Origin: Slackia exigua ATCC 700122
Lineage (GTDB): Bacteria; Actinomycetota; Coriobacteriia; Coriobacteriales; Eggerthellaceae
Assembly (NCBI RefSeq): GCF_000162875.1
Contig: NZ_GG700630.1
Coordinates: forward strand, 508,325-572,324
Direction: 5' to 3'
Length of the DNA: 64,000 nucleotides
The first letter of the stretch is position 1. Each line of letters starts with the position of its first letter. The notes below the pieces were generated by a model. The model was given only the letters and a program-made list of their open reading frames with translations, was not told the origin of the DNA and ran no database searches. Positions 8,380-17,247 of the stretch are shown here, one piece after another. A program made the position numbers and the translations under genes.

Positions 8380-8891
8380 ATTCCCAACGCACATTTCCGA
8401 CATGCATACGAACGACCCGGATGCCCGGCGCATGCGCCGACGCAGCGGCTTTTCATGCACGTCCGCGCCCCATGGGGCTCTAGCCCGCACCATTGTCCGC
8501 ATGCTTGCCTTGAACATCCCCCGTTCCCTCATCGTTCGCATCGACATGCATTTCTTTTCTTGCAGAATTCATCCCATTCACGCTTTGAGCTCTTATTCCG
8601 TGCATATTTCAGAGAAAGTTATCCACAGCACATCATGCAGAAACCTTGCTGGAACCTTGCGGGCATCTGCCGAGAAACTCACCGGGCGGCGATCCCCCGC
8701 CCTGCGGCTTCCTGCGCCCACCTACCATGGCACACCCCTGATTCGTGCCGCACGCGAAAAGGCCGCGATGATCCGAACGGCATCCAGAGCACGGATTCCC
8801 TGCGGCACTCCGTGCTCTCCGGGATGCGATTCGTCCATCGCGGCCCCATACGTCCGGCCGCGGATGCCGAAGCATGCCGGCCGCCCTGCGG
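8380..8891. other. Non-coding gap of about 510 bp between tRNA-Glu and thiD
   Basis: I find no convincing gene here in any frame. It contains one perfect DnaA box TTATCCACA at 8619-8627, the direct repeat AACCTTGC near 8641-8660, and the 85-nt inverted repeat listed separately. The part next to thiD lies downstream of the thiamine operon and could hold its transcript end. Confidence 0.6.
8761..8845. repeat. Long imperfect inverted repeat (candidate structured RNA or terminator)
   Basis: Three matching blocks fold on each other. GGCCGCGATG at 8761-8770 pairs with CATCGCGGCC at 8836-8845, a GCATCC block pairs with GGATGC, and AGAGCACGGA at 8786-8795 pairs exactly with TCCGTGCTCT at 8809-8818 around a 13-nt loop. 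Intervening positions pair partly. It starts about 45 bases beyond the thiD stop codon. There is no clear T tract on either side, so it is not a standard intrinsic terminator. Confidence 0.6.
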
Positions 8892-9704
8892 TCACAGCGA
8901 AGCGAGCGCCTCGCGCAAACGCCACATATGGTCGAGCGGACCCGACCCCTTCCCCATGGAAAAGCCGCTCGAAAGAGCGCCGGCCACATAGGCCTTCGCG
9001 ACGCGCACGGAATCGATCGCGGATTTCCCCGATGCAAGCCCGCAGGCGATGGCGCTCGAAAGCGTGCATCCCGTTCCGTGGGTGTTGCCGGTATCGACGC
9101 GCGTCCCGCGCAGCCAGCACGTCCGGCCATCGAACACAAGGCAGTCATCGGCGCTTTCGTCGAGATGACCGCCTTTCACGAGCACGGCGCCCGATGTCAT
9201 GCCTGCAAGCATGCGAGCGGCGCGTTCCATGCCTGCCGCATCGACGATGTCGAACCCGCAGAGCGCGCGGGCCTCCGACAGATTCGGCGTGATGACCTCC
9301 GCCAGAGGAAAGAGGTCGCCGACGACGGCCCGGACGGCGCCATCCCGCATGAGATCGGCGCCGCTCGTCGCGACCATGACAGGGTCGACGACGATATGCC
9401 GGGCAGCACGTCGGCGAAGCGCGCGCGCCACGGCTTCGGCGATGGCCGACGACGATATCATGCCTATCTTGACGGCATCGGGGACCATATCATCGAAAAC
9501 GGCATCGATCTGGGCTTCGACGAACTCGGGCGAGGCGTCGAAGACGGCGTTCACGCCCAGGGTGTTCTGCGCGGTGAGCGATGTGATGGCGGATTGGCCG
9601 AACAGACCGAACGACTCGATGGTCTTGAGGTCGGCCTGGACGCCCGCGCCGCCCGAGCTGTCCGAGCCCGCGATGGTCAGCACGGTAGGTACGCTATAGG
9701 ACAT
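8892..9704 (-). CDS. thiD: Hydroxymethylpyrimidine/phosphomethylpyrimidine kinase ThiD
   Basis: Phosphorylates HMP and HMP-P to give HMP-PP, the pyrimidine half of thiamine. The 270-residue product shows the ribokinase-fold signatures [17 protein letters not shown] near the N terminus, [11 protein letters not shown] in the middle, and the anion-hole motif [14 protein letters not shown]. The ATG at 9704 is preceded by GGAAAGG 7-8 bases upstream; the longer open frame upstream reads through thiE and is not real. It overlaps the thiE stop by 11 bp, so it is translationally coupled as last gene of thiM-thiE-thiD. Confidence 0.95.
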   Translation of the reverse strand: MSYSVPTVLTIAGSDSSGGAGVQADLKTIESFGLFGQSAITSLTAQNTLGVNAVFDASPEFVEAQIDAVFDDMVPDAVKIGMISSSAIAEAVARALRRRAARHIVVDPVMVATSGADLMRDGAVRAVVGDLFPLAEVITPNLSEARALCGFDIVDAAGMERAARMLAGMTSGAVLVKGGHLDESADDCLVFDGRTCWLRGTRVDTGNTHGTGCTLSSAIACGLASGKSAIDSVRVAKAYVAGALSSGFSMGKGSGPLDHMWRLREALASL

Positions 9705-10344
9705 GATGGAGCCTTTCCGACAGACGCTGCGCGGCCCCGCGAACGTCGTCCGCCGAGAACAGAGCCGAAACGACGGCTGCGCCCTGCACGCCCGTTTCGG
9801 CGAGCACATCGACGGTCCGTTCGTTCAAGCCGCCTATGGCGACGACGGGAATATCGACCGCATCGCAGATAGCGCGCAAGGTTTCAAGAGAGACGTCCGC
9901 CGCCTCGGCCTTCGTTGCCGTTTTGAAGATGGCGCCGACGCCGAGATAGTCCGCGCCGTCGCGCTCGGCGCGCAGGGCTTGCGCAACGGTCTGGACCGAC
10001 ACCCCCACGATGGCATCGTCCCCGAGGCGTGCGCGCGCCGAAGCGCACGCGGCGTCCTCCTGGCCCACATGCACGCCGTCCGCGCCCGATCGCGCGGCGG
10101 CGTCGACGTCGTCGTCGATCACGAACGGCACATCCGGGCATGCCGCATGCACCTCCCGCGCGAACGCGACGAGCGCATCGGTCGCCATCTTCTTCTCGCG
10201 AAGCTGCACGAACGTCGTGCCGCCGGCCACCGCATCGGATACGCATGCGGCAAGCGAGCGCCCCTCGAGCCAGGCGCTATCGGTCACGCCGTAGAGCAGC
10301 AGGCATTCGGGATGCGCGGCGATGTAGGCGCGCGGACTATCCAC
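9694..10344 (-). CDS. thiE: Thiamine-phosphate synthase ThiE
   Basis: Joins HMP-PP and thiazole phosphate to thiamine monophosphate. The 216-residue TIM-barrel protein has TTFVQLREK, the aspartate run [33 protein letters not shown] and VAIGGL, all typical. The start is GTG at 10344, preceded by GGGAG at a suitable distance and overlapping the thiM stop by 8 bp. An ATG-initiated longer frame exists, but it lies inside thiM in another frame. The glycine after VAIGG fits the phosphate-binding loop. Confidence 0.93.
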   Translation of the reverse strand: MDSPRAYIAAHPECLLLYGVTDSAWLEGRSLAACVSDAVAGGTTFVQLREKKMATDALVAFAREVHAACPDVPFVIDDDVDAAARSGADGVHVGQEDAACASARARLGDDAIVGVSVQTVAQALRAERDGADYLGVGAIFKTATKAEAADVSLETLRAICDAVDIPVVAIGGLNERTVDVLAETGVQGAAVVSALFSADDVRGAAQRLSERLHHVL

Positions 10345-11182
10345 GGGCGATCTCCCGCACGAACGCGCGATCGCGCATCGCGGCACCGTCGAGCGTCGAC
10401 AGGGCATCCATGAGATAGGTATGGAAGCTGCCCGTCCCGTCCTTCTCGCCCATGCGCTCGGACGCCACCTGGCCGGCGATGCCCATATGGACGACGGCGG
10501 CGAGAGTCGCGACGAGGGTGTCGTCCCTATGGTCGGCCGCGTAGGCTCCGCAGACGGCCGACAGCATGCATCCGGCGCCCGTGATGCGGCCTTGGAGCGG
10601 ACTGCCGTTGAACACGGCGAACGCGCGCGCCTCGTCCGCCACGACATCGATCGCGCCCGTGATGGCGACGACGCACCCGGCGCGGCGCGCGAAGTCGCAC
10701 GCGAACGCGGCCGCTTCGGCCAGCGTGTCCTCTGTGACGGCATCGAGGGGATTCGCATCGACGCCCTTGGTGGACGTCGATGCGCCGGCAAGCGCCTTGA
10801 CTTCGCTCATGTTTCCCCGCACGACGCTGATTCCCAGGTCGTCGAGCAGGCCGGAAGCCGTCGCGGTACGCAGCCGGGACGCGCCGGCGCCGACGGGATC
10901 GAGCACGATCGGCGTGCCCGCCTCGGTCGCCTTGCGTCCTGCGATCCTCATGGATTCTATCGTACGGGCATTCAACGTGCCGATGTTAAGATCGAGCGCG
11001 CCGCAGATGGAGACGATATCCTCGACATCTTCCGCCTCGTCGGTCATGATCGGGCTCGCGCCGATCGCCAGAACGGCGTTCGCGCAGCTTTCGACCGTCA
11101 CGTAATTGGTGATACAGTGGACGAGCGGTCCGTGCGCGCGCACGCCTTCAAGCATGCGTGCAAGTTCAGCCTCTATGGCCAT
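10337..11182 (-). CDS. thiM: Hydroxyethylthiazole kinase ThiM
   Basis: Salvages thiazole alcohol by phosphorylation. The 281-residue product contains PLVHCITNYVTV, ASPIMTDEAEDV, VLDPVGAGASRLR and ITGAGCMLSAV, all diagnostic of ThiM. The ATG at 11182 has GGGAG just upstream, and that site is part of the TPP riboswitch, so thiM is the gene directly controlled. With thiE and thiD it forms a salvage operon. No thiC, thiS or thiG is present in the window, which suggests dependence on imported or recycled precursors, at least from this locus. Confidence 0.95.
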   Translation of the reverse strand: MAIEAELARMLEGVRAHGPLVHCITNYVTVESCANAVLAIGASPIMTDEAEDVEDIVSICGALDLNIGTLNARTIESMRIAGRKATEAGTPIVLDPVGAGASRLRTATASGLLDDLGISVVRGNMSEVKALAGASTSTKGVDANPLDAVTEDTLAEAAAFACDFARRAGCVVAITGAIDVVADEARAFAVFNGSPLQGRITGAGCMLSAVCGAYAADHRDDTLVATLAAVVHMGIAGQVASERMGEKDGTGSFHTYLMDALSTLDGAAMRDRAFVREIARG

Positions 11183-11186
11183 GGTT

Positions 11187-11278
11187 CTCCCTTCGATGGC
11201 ATTATCCAACAGGTTCCACGGGTCGGGACGCGAAAAGCCCCCTCTCAGCCTGCTCGCGCAAGCTCCCCATGCGCGGGA
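11187..11278 (-). ncRNA. TPP (THI) riboswitch controlling thiM-thiE-thiD
   Basis: Read on the minus strand, this leader contains the conserved GGCTGAGA element, then GGAACCTG, then GGATAATGCCATCGAAGGGAG, the textbook core of the thiamine pyrophosphate riboswitch. P1 can form between TCCC at 11275-11278 and the GGGA that is also the thiM ribosome binding site. Ligand binding would then hide that site, which suggests translational control. It sits directly after the thiN stop, so thiN is upstream of the switch. Confidence 0.93.
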
Positions 11279-11980
11279 TTATACGTCGAAGGTCGTCGAG
11301 GACGGGAGAAAAACAAGCAGATCGCCCTCGGATACGGATATGCGGATGGGAGCGCCTGCGCATTCGTTGGACAACCCGAGCGGAACGTCGTTCGACAGCG
11401 TTGCCGACGAAAGCGCATACGACGCCCCTTCCTCGTCCACGCCGAACGAGCGGTCCGAAGCGGAAAAGACCGAGAATCCCCCGTTCAAGGAAGCAGGCAG
11501 GAACAGTTCGTCGAACGCGCCTCCCGTAAGGACGGCCACGCATTCGCCGTCTCCTGCGGCGAAAGACCTGATGCCCCGATGGGAAAGCCGCACGAGCGTC
11601 TGAAGGGTCGCATAGGTCTGGTCGAGCCGGCCTCCGAGCGCACCGAGCAGCGCGATGGTCCCGCATCCATGCGCCAGCGCCTGTTCGCAGGCAAGGAACA
11701 GGTCGCTTTCGTCCTTGCGCGCGGGATGGACGACGGCATCGGGAACATCGGGGGCGAATCCGAGGGAATCGAAATCGCCCACCACGGCATCGGGGCGGAT
11801 TCCCGCACGCATAAGCGAAGCGAACCCCGCATCCGCCGCAACGACGTAGTCGAACCGATGGCGGGAGAAAAACGCCTCGTCGAAGGCCGCCGATCCGACG
11901 ACGGCGCAGATGCCGCCCGAAGATCCGACACCGCCCGACGATGCGATGCGGACGCATCCGCCTCCGTGCCGCTGTTCCAC
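11279..11980 (-). CDS. thiN: Thiamine diphosphokinase
   Basis: Converts thiamine directly to thiamine diphosphate. The 233-residue protein carries the family motifs VVAADAGFASLMRAGIRPD, VVGDFDSL, HPARKDESDLFLA and LLGALGGRLDQT. The C-terminal part is the beta-sandwich thiamine-binding domain. The start is GTG at 11980 with GGGAGG 6 bases upstream. It lies immediately before the TPP riboswitch; a transcript from thiN would run into the switch, but thiN itself escapes its control. The first 20 or so residues, rich in glycine and serine, are not typical and may be a poorly conserved leader. Confidence 0.92.
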   Translation of the reverse strand: MEQRHGGGCVRIASSGGVGSSGGICAVVGSAAFDEAFFSRHRFDYVVAADAGFASLMRAGIRPDAVVGDFDSLGFAPDVPDAVVHPARKDESDLFLACEQALAHGCGTIALLGALGGRLDQTYATLQTLVRLSHRGIRSFAAGDGECVAVLTGGAFDELFLPASLNGGFSVFSASDRSFGVDEEGASYALSSATLSNDVPLGLSNECAGAPIRISVSEGDLLVFLPSSTTFDV

Positions 11981-12061
11981 CGCAACCTCCCGAACCTCGC
12001 CGCCTCGATTGATTCTTGCATGACGTCCGAGCCGTTTGCCCGGCGCCTTGCAAGCGCATGA

Positions 12062-12067
12062 TACAAT
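12062..12067 (+). promoter_or_regulatory. -10 element of rnpB promoter
   Basis: TACAAT lies about 9 bases before the RNase P RNA 5' end. A -35 partner with good spacing is not clear; TTGCCC is 20 bp upstream. Confidence 0.4.
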
Positions 12068-12075
12068 ACGCTGGC

Positions 12076-12446
12076 TATGCGGGCCGGACGGTCGCGGGCG
12101 CCTTTTCGGCGCGTGAGGAAAGTCCGGGCTTCAAGAGACAGGATGCCGGCTAACGGCCGGGCGGGGAAACCCGACGGAAAGTGCTGCAGAAAAGGAAACT
12201 CCCCTGCGATCCCTTCGGGATGCGGCGTCTCGACGTCGGCAGGAGAAAAGCTGAGAAGGTGCGGTAAGAGCGCACCAGCGCATCGGTAACGGTGCGGCTT
12301 GGTAAACCCCATCCGAAGCAAGGGCGAATAGGCATGCGATACGGTCGTCTCTCCGTGCATGCGGGTAGCCTGCTCGAGGCGCTTCGGCGCCCTAGATAAA
12401 TGGCCGTCTTCAAAGACAGAACCCGGCTTACAGGCCCGCTACGGCA
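12076..12446 (+). ncRNA. rnpB: RNase P RNA, bacterial type A
   Basis: Catalytic RNA that matures tRNA 5' ends. The conserved 5' core GAGGAAAGTCCGGGCT and 3' core ACAGAACCCGGCTTACAG are present, and the end helix GCGGGCC (from 12080) pairs with GGCCCGC (to about 12439). The length near 370 nt fits type A. It lies divergently from thiN and converges with divIVA, separated by a shared hairpin. Confidence 0.95.
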
Positions 12447-12449
12447 TAT

Positions 12450-12481
12450 GAAGAAAGGCTCCCGATCGGGAGCCTTTCTTC
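12450..12481. terminator. Bidirectional terminator between rnpB and divIVA
   Basis: This is a perfect palindrome, GAAGAAAGGCTCCC then GATC then its complement. Its flanks are T-rich on both strands (TTTCTTC), so it can end transcripts from both sides. Confidence 0.8.
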
Positions 12482-12519
12482 ATTCGGGGCGCATGCCTGC
12501 CGCATGCCGCCTTCAGTCT

Positions 12520-13350
12520 TTAGTCGAGATCGCCTAGGTCGAACGCATCGGACGCATCGCCGTAACCGCTCAGATCGCGCTCGACGACCTGCGTCGCGCC
12601 CGGAGCGGCATTGCGGGCCGCCGGCTTGGCATGCGCGCCGGGGATGACGCTCGACGCTGCCACGGCGCCGGTCGGCGCGGGTGCGGCGGCGGCAGACGCG
12701 TAATGCATCTGGGTGCGCACCGGCTTCTTGCGCGTGAGCTCCTCGTTGATATCCGCAAGCTTCTTGTTCGCATCGTCGATGAAGGCGCGCAGGCTCTCGG
12801 CGTAGGATTCGCACGTGGCCTTATGCGAAAGCTCGAGGTCGGAAATCGCCGTTTCGATCTTGGCGCGCTCCACGTTGGCGCGCTCGATGATGTCGGCCGC
12901 ATCGGCCTCGGCGTCCTTATGGATCTTGCGGGAATCCGCTTCGGCCTTGTCGGTGACCTCCTTGGCGGAGCGCTGCGCGGTCAGAAGCGCCTCGGCGATG
13001 ACGGACGCATCGCTCGACTTCGCGGCAAGCTTGGATTCGAGCTCGGCGATGCGCGCGTCCTTCTCATCCTCGGTCAGAGGCGCGGCGGGAGCAGGTTCGG
13101 CATCGGGCTCCGCGACGATCGCAGGCTCGGCGAAGGCGGCATCGAGATCGATGGGCGCTTCGTCGTCAATGGAGCCGGCATCGGCGTCGCGCATGGAACG
13201 GACCTGCTCGGTCAGACGACGGATCTCGGCATTCAGGCCATCGATCTCGTCAGCCACATGCTCGAGGAAGACATCGACCTCGTCGCGATCGTAGCCCTTG
13301 CGGTTGACCGTGAAGATCTGGTTTTGGATTTCTTCGGAAGTGATGGCCAT
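12520..13350 (-). CDS. divIVA: DivIVA/Wag31 polar growth and division-site protein
   Basis: Coiled-coil scaffold that binds curved membrane at poles and septa. The N-terminal membrane-binding lipid segment is clear: ITSEEIQNQIFTVNRKGYDRDEVDVFLEHV. Next come a linker rich in Ala, Pro and Glu (about residues 50-95) and a long coiled coil from about 100 to 210. The C-terminal tail of about 65 residues is low complexity. The length of 276 residues matches actinobacterial homologues. AAGGAG lies ahead of the ATG. It ends the dcw-linked block sepF-yggT-divIVA. Confidence 0.93.
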   Translation of the reverse strand: MAITSEEIQNQIFTVNRKGYDRDEVDVFLEHVADEIDGLNAEIRRLTEQVRSMRDADAGSIDDEAPIDLDAAFAEPAIVAEPDAEPAPAAPLTEDEKDARIAELESKLAAKSSDASVIAEALLTAQRSAKEVTDKAEADSRKIHKDAEADAADIIERANVERAKIETAISDLELSHKATCESYAESLRAFIDDANKKLADINEELTRKKPVRTQMHYASAAAAPAPTGAVAASSVIPGAHAKPAARNAAPGATQVVERDLSGYGDASDAFDLGDLD

Positions 13351-13394
13351 TACAGCTCCTTAACGTATGCGAATCCGACCTCGCGATCGAGGAC

Positions 13395-13652
13395 CTACAA
13401 GATGGCTACGACCAGCCTGGCAACCAATTGTAATACAACGAATGCAAGGATGGGCGAAACGTCCACCATGCCGATGGGCGGGATGACGCGACGGAAGATA
13501 CCGAGATACGGATCGCATATGCGGCCGAGCGCCGCATCCACGTCGGCGATGAAGCCCGACTTCATCGGAATCCATGACATGATGATATAGACGAACAGGA
13601 TGAACGAGTAGACGTCGACGATGGAGACAATCAGGTACTGAATCGTATGCAT
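13395..13652 (-). CDS. YggT family membrane protein
   Basis: An 85-residue protein with two hydrophobic spans, about residues 5-28 and 62-84. The family core MSWIPMKSG followed by RICDPYLGIFRRVIPPIG.. is unmistakable. YggT proteins are encoded beside sepF and divIVA in many Gram-positives and cyanobacteria; their biochemical role is not settled, with links to septum and nucleoid distribution reported. Its ATG shares one base with the sepF stop (TAATG), so it is coupled to sepF. Confidence 0.92.
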   Translation of the reverse strand: MHTIQYLIVSIVDVYSFILFVYIIMSWIPMKSGFIADVDAALGRICDPYLGIFRRVIPPIGMVDVSPILAFVVLQLVARLVVAIL

Positions 13653-14323
13653 TATAGAATTCCCTGTTCGTGTAGCTGTTCCTTTTCGGCATCGCTCAGA
13701 GCGGCGCCGGCATTGAGCGCGAAGACGCGCGGAGCGATGACGTCGACCTGCGCCCCTAAGGCGCTCGCGGCGCCGAACGAGAAATCGAGCACGCGCTTCA
13801 TCAAGGCATCCGGAGCGGCCGCGCACGCGAGCACGACGACGCTGCGCATCTTGAGCGCCGTGGCGACGCGCTCCGCATCGTCGTAGGTCTCGGGACGAAC
13901 CACGACCATGGTGCGCACGCGCGGCGCAAGCGACGCCTCGGGGGCCGCAGCCGAGACGGACGTGCGGGGCTCGGCGGTCGACGAGAACAGATTCTCGAGC
14001 CCGGCCGAAGAGCGGGCGGGCGCGGCATCGGCCGATGCGTCGTCGTATGCGGACGCGCGACGACGGACGCGGATGTCGCGAGAGGTCACGAGCGCGGGCA
14101 TGCGGCCTGCGGCAGCAACCTTGTCAGCGGGTCGCACGTATCCGGGTTGGGCATAGTCGGCGGAATCGTCGTACGCGTATTCGCCGTAGTCTTCGCGCTC
14201 GAACTCATCGTCCGCATCGCGCGATGATGCGCGGCGAGACGAGCGCGCAGCCGGGACGTTGTGCGGGGAGGGCAGGCCGAGTCGATCCTTCACCTCATCG
14301 ATATTCGGGAATCTGAACGCCAT
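13652..14323 (-). CDS. sepF: Cell division protein SepF
   Basis: Tethers FtsZ to the membrane in organisms lacking FtsA. The 223-residue protein has an N-terminal short amphipathic start (AFRFPNIDEVKDRLGL). A charged and low-complexity linker runs to about residue 130. The C-terminal SepF domain (VRTMVVVRPETYDDAERVA and VLDFSFGAASALGAQVDVIAPRVFAL) gives the FtsZ-binding dimer. No ftsA is found in the cluster, so SepF is the likely main anchor. AGGAAAG precedes the ATG. Confidence 0.93.
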   Translation of the reverse strand: MAFRFPNIDEVKDRLGLPSPHNVPAARSSRRASSRDADDEFEREDYGEYAYDDSADYAQPGYVRPADKVAAAGRMPALVTSRDIRVRRRASAYDDASADAAPARSSAGLENLFSSTAEPRTSVSAAAPEASLAPRVRTMVVVRPETYDDAERVATALKMRSVVVLACAAAPDALMKRVLDFSFGAASALGAQVDVIAPRVFALNAGAALSDAEKEQLHEQGIL

Positions 14324-14344
14324 GTCTTTCCTGTCTTTCCTGTC

Positions 14345-15043
14345 TCAGCCGCAAAGTCCATACGTATCGCTGAAGATCGCGCGGCCTATCCTTACCATAG
14401 TAGACCCATAGGGGATGGCCTGAAGATAGTCGTCGCTCATTCCCATTGAAAGCTCATCGAGGTCAAGCGTCAAGCCCTGGGCGCCGAAGCGTTGACGCAT
14501 CTCCTCGCGGATGCACGCAAGGCGCGCGAACGACGCATCCGCTTCCTCGGGCGAATCCTTCGGCGCCATCATCATGAGTCCGCGGACGCGCACGTGCGCA
14601 AGCCCGAAGCAGTGCTCGATCATAGCGGGGAGCTCGGATGCGGAAAGGCCCTGCTTGTTCTCTTCCCCATCGTTCACCTCGATGAGCACGTCCTGGACGA
14701 TGCCGGCCGCGTCCGCGAGACGATCGATCTTGTCGGCATGGCTCGGCCGATACAGGGAATGGATGAGGCACGCGCGCCCCACCACGTCCTTGAGATGGCG
14801 AGACTGTATATTGCCGATGAAGTGCCATCGCTCGGAAGGAAACGCATCGTGCTTGCGCGCGAGTTCATCGGGACGGTTCTCGCCGAAATCGTGGATGCCG
14901 GCCGCAACGGCTTCGGCAACCGCATCGACGTCCACGGTCTTCGACACGCCGATGATGCGCACGGCGGACGCATCCCTTCCCGACGCGGCGCACGCATCGG
15001 CCACCTGGGTCCGTATCGCGTCGTATCGATCCTTCAATGCCAT
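14345..15043 (-). CDS. yggS: YggS/PLPBP pyridoxal-phosphate homeostasis protein
   Basis: A fold-type III PLP-binding protein of 232 residues that buffers pyridoxal phosphate; no catalytic reaction is known. The PLP lysine is in IIGVSKTVDVD. Other signatures are HDFGENRPDEL, WHFIGNIQSRHLKDVV and the phosphate-binding end SMGMSDDYLQAI. The ATG at 15043 is preceded by GAAGGTG. A much longer open frame upstream lies inside pgeF and is not supported. It sits 5 bp after pgeF, in the usual ylmD-ylmE-sepF order. Confidence 0.93.
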   Translation of the reverse strand: MALKDRYDAIRTQVADACAASGRDASAVRIIGVSKTVDVDAVAEAVAAGIHDFGENRPDELARKHDAFPSERWHFIGNIQSRHLKDVVGRACLIHSLYRPSHADKIDRLADAAGIVQDVLIEVNDGEENKQGLSASELPAMIEHCFGLAHVRVRGLMMMAPKDSPEEADASFARLACIREEMRQRFGAQGLTLDLDELSMGMSDDYLQAIPYGSTMVRIGRAIFSDTYGLCG

Positions 15044-15048
15044 GGGAA

Positions 15049-15879
15049 TCACCTTCGGTCCTTCATGCGGCAGGCGAAGGCGCCTTGGCGCCCGCACGTC
15101 CCGCCTTCGCGTCGGTATGAATAGAATCGCTCGTCTTCGTAGGTGCACAGGCCCGCATCGCAGATGCGCCTCTCGTCCATGCCTGCCTTCGAGAGGTCCG
15201 CCGCAAGGGCGCGGGCCATATCCACATGGCGCGTTTCTCGCACGCAGCCGTCGCCGAACGTCGCGGCGAAACGCGCTGCCAGCTCCTCGTCGACCTCGAA
15301 GCAGCATGTCCCTATATGCGGCCCGATATACGCATTGCATCCCGATAGGCGCGAGGCATCGCCTCCGACAAGGTCGAAGGCGGCCTTGACGACGATGCGG
15401 CTCATGACGCCGCGCCACCCCGCATGCACGACGGCGAAGCTGCCGTCGGGCGCGACGATGATCACAGGCACGCAATCGGCGAAGCAGAGAAGCGCTGCGA
15501 TGCGGGCATCGCGCACGATGAGCGCATCGGCGGCCTCGCGCGCCTGGGCGATAGCTGCCTCGCACGATGCGGCGTCGTCAAGGGAGACGACGGCATCGCC
15601 GTGCACCTGATGCGGCACGACCAGGCGAGCGTCCTGGCAACCGAACGCCGCCATCAGACGCGCGCGGTTCGCGGCGACATCCCGCGCATCGTCCCCGACA
15701 TGCGACCCGAGGTTCAGGCCCGCGTACGGGGGCGCGCTCACGCCGCCGTCACGGCACGTGAAGGCGATGCGCACGCCTGTGACGGCGAAGAGGTCCTCGT
15801 CGAGGAGCGCGGGCACGGAAAAGCCCCGGCCCCATGCGAGCCGCGGAAGCGGCAAGGAAGGGCTCGGGGCTGCATGCAT
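15049..15879 (-). CDS. pgeF: PgeF/YlmD laccase-domain protein
   Basis: A 276-residue member of the multicopper-oxidase-like family. In E. coli PgeF cleaves misincorporated UDP-MurNAc-L-Ser, while homologues act on purine nucleosides. Zinc/active-site signatures are LVVPHQVHGDAVV, LCFADCVPVII, VVHAGWRGVMSRIV and YIGPHIGTCCFEV. It starts 23 bp after the ftsZ stop and is read with yggS. The location inside the wall and division cluster fits a peptidoglycan quality-control role, which is inference here. Confidence 0.9.
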   Translation of the reverse strand: MHAAPSPSLPLPRLAWGRGFSVPALLDEDLFAVTGVRIAFTCRDGGVSAPPYAGLNLGSHVGDDARDVAANRARLMAAFGCQDARLVVPHQVHGDAVVSLDDAASCEAAIAQAREAADALIVRDARIAALLCFADCVPVIIVAPDGSFAVVHAGWRGVMSRIVVKAAFDLVGGDASRLSGCNAYIGPHIGTCCFEVDEELAARFAATFGDGCVRETRHVDMARALAADLSKAGMDERRICDAGLCTYEDERFYSYRREGGTCGRQGAFACRMKDRR

Positions 15880-15902
15880 CGATCTCGGTCCTCGGCGCCC
15901 GC

Positions 15903-17063
15903 TTAGCGGCGGCGGAGGAAGTCGGGGATGTAGTCCTCGTCGGTCACGCGGCTCGACGCGGACGCCGACGAGGCGGCGGGAGACGTCGGATGGCTGGAAT
16001 TCGAGGTATAGGTGTCGCGCAGAGAGCTCTGCTTGGCGGCGGGCTTCGCAGCGGCGGTGGAGGCGAATAGGTCGCTGCGGGCGCTTTCGAAGTCGATGGC
16101 CGACTGGTTCGTGCGCGCGAAACCGGTCGCGATGATGGTGATGCGGATCTGATCGCCCAGGCTCTCGTCCACGATCTGGCCGTAGATGATGTTGGCATCC
16201 TCGTCGACGACGGATTCCATGGCGCGCGCAGCCGCATCGACCTCGGCGAGCGTGAGGTCGGGGCCGCCGGCGATGGAGAAGAGCACGCGGCTCGCCCCGG
16301 CGATGGAGGCTTCGAGGAGATTGGAGTTGATGGCCTCGGTCGCGGCTTCGACGGCGCGGTTCTCGCCCGAGCCGAAGCCGATGCCCATCATGGCCGTGCC
16401 CGCATCCTTCATGACCGTGCGGATGTCGGCGAAGTCAAGGTTGATCAGGCCGGGAATGGTAATGAGGTCGGTCACGCCCTGGATGCCCTGGCGCAGCGTG
16501 TCGTCGGCGAGGCGGAAGGCGTCGAGCATGGAGGTCTTCTTGTCGACGACCTCGAGAAGGCGGTCGTTCGGAATGACGATGAGCGTGTCGACCTTCTGCG
16601 CAAGCAGATCGCAACCCTGTTCGGCCTGGTTGCGGCGAAGACGCCCTTCGAAGCTGAACGGCTTGGTCACGACGCCGACCGTCAACGCGCCGATCTGCTC
16701 GCGCGCGATTTCGGCGACGACGGGCGCGGCGCCGGTGCCGGTGCCGCCGCCTTCGCCGGCGGTCACGAAGACCATGTCGGCGGCCGCGAGCGCGTCGGCG
16801 ATTTCCGCCCGGGATTCCTCGGCGGCCTGACAGCCGATCTCGGGATTCGCGCCCGCACCGAGACCGCGGGTCAGCTCTTCGCCGATATGGATGGTCTTAT
16901 CGGCATTGGAAAGGAGGAGCGCCTGCTTGTCGGTGTTGACGGCGATGAACTCGACGCCTTTGATTCCGGCATCGACCATGCGATTGACCGCGTTGGTTCC
17001 GCCGCCGCCGACGCCCACGACCTTGATTACGGCGAGGTGCTCCGAACCCATAGAATTAGACAT
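15903..17063 (-). CDS. ftsZ: Cell division GTPase FtsZ
   Basis: Tubulin-like protein forming the Z ring. The 386-residue product begins [17 protein letters not shown], has the GTP-binding [16 protein letters not shown], and the T7 loop region [15 protein letters not shown] serine/alanine-rich linker leads to the conserved C-terminal peptide [12 protein letters not shown], which recruits SepF and others. The ATG at 17063 follows an excellent GGAGGAG site. An upstream in-frame ATG at 17135 exists but lacks such a site. Confidence 0.97.
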   Translation of the reverse strand: MSNSMGSEHLAVIKVVGVGGGGTNAVNRMVDAGIKGVEFIAVNTDKQALLLSNADKTIHIGEELTRGLGAGANPEIGCQAAEESRAEIADALAAADMVFVTAGEGGGTGTGAAPVVAEIAREQIGALTVGVVTKPFSFEGRLRRNQAEQGCDLLAQKVDTLIVIPNDRLLEVVDKKTSMLDAFRLADDTLRQGIQGVTDLITIPGLINLDFADIRTVMKDAGTAMMGIGFGSGENRAVEAATEAINSNLLEASIAGASRVLFSIAGGPDLTLAEVDAAARAMESVVDEDANIIYGQIVDESLGDQIRITIIATGFARTNQSAIDFESARSDLFASTAAAKPAAKQSSLRDTYTSNSSHPTSPAASSASASSRVTDEDYIPDFLRRR

Positions 17064-17247
17064 AGTCTCCTCCAGAAAACCGAATACGTACCGTCGAGCC
17101 TCGATGAAACGCTTTATGTTCGTGCGCTGCCCCATTCAAACGAAGCATAGCAGGTTCACTTTACACGAAGAGATCGACAATGCAAGCGCGAGCAGGCATA
17201 TCAGATGCGCCGATGCGCCAAAGGCACATACGCGGAATGCGCTGCGA

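Noticed and set aside
8380-8891. Origin of replication in the non-coding gap because of a DnaA box
   Set aside because: Only one box, no AT-rich unwinding element, and no dnaA/dnaN neighbours.
9694-10791. 365-codon frame including thiE with an N-terminal extension
   Set aside because: The extension is in the wrong frame inside thiM. GTG at 10344 with a good ribosome binding site and an 8-bp overlap is better.
10421-12061. 546-codon plus-strand open frame across thiM and thiN
   Set aside because: It runs antisense through two genes and the TPP riboswitch, so it is a GC shadow.
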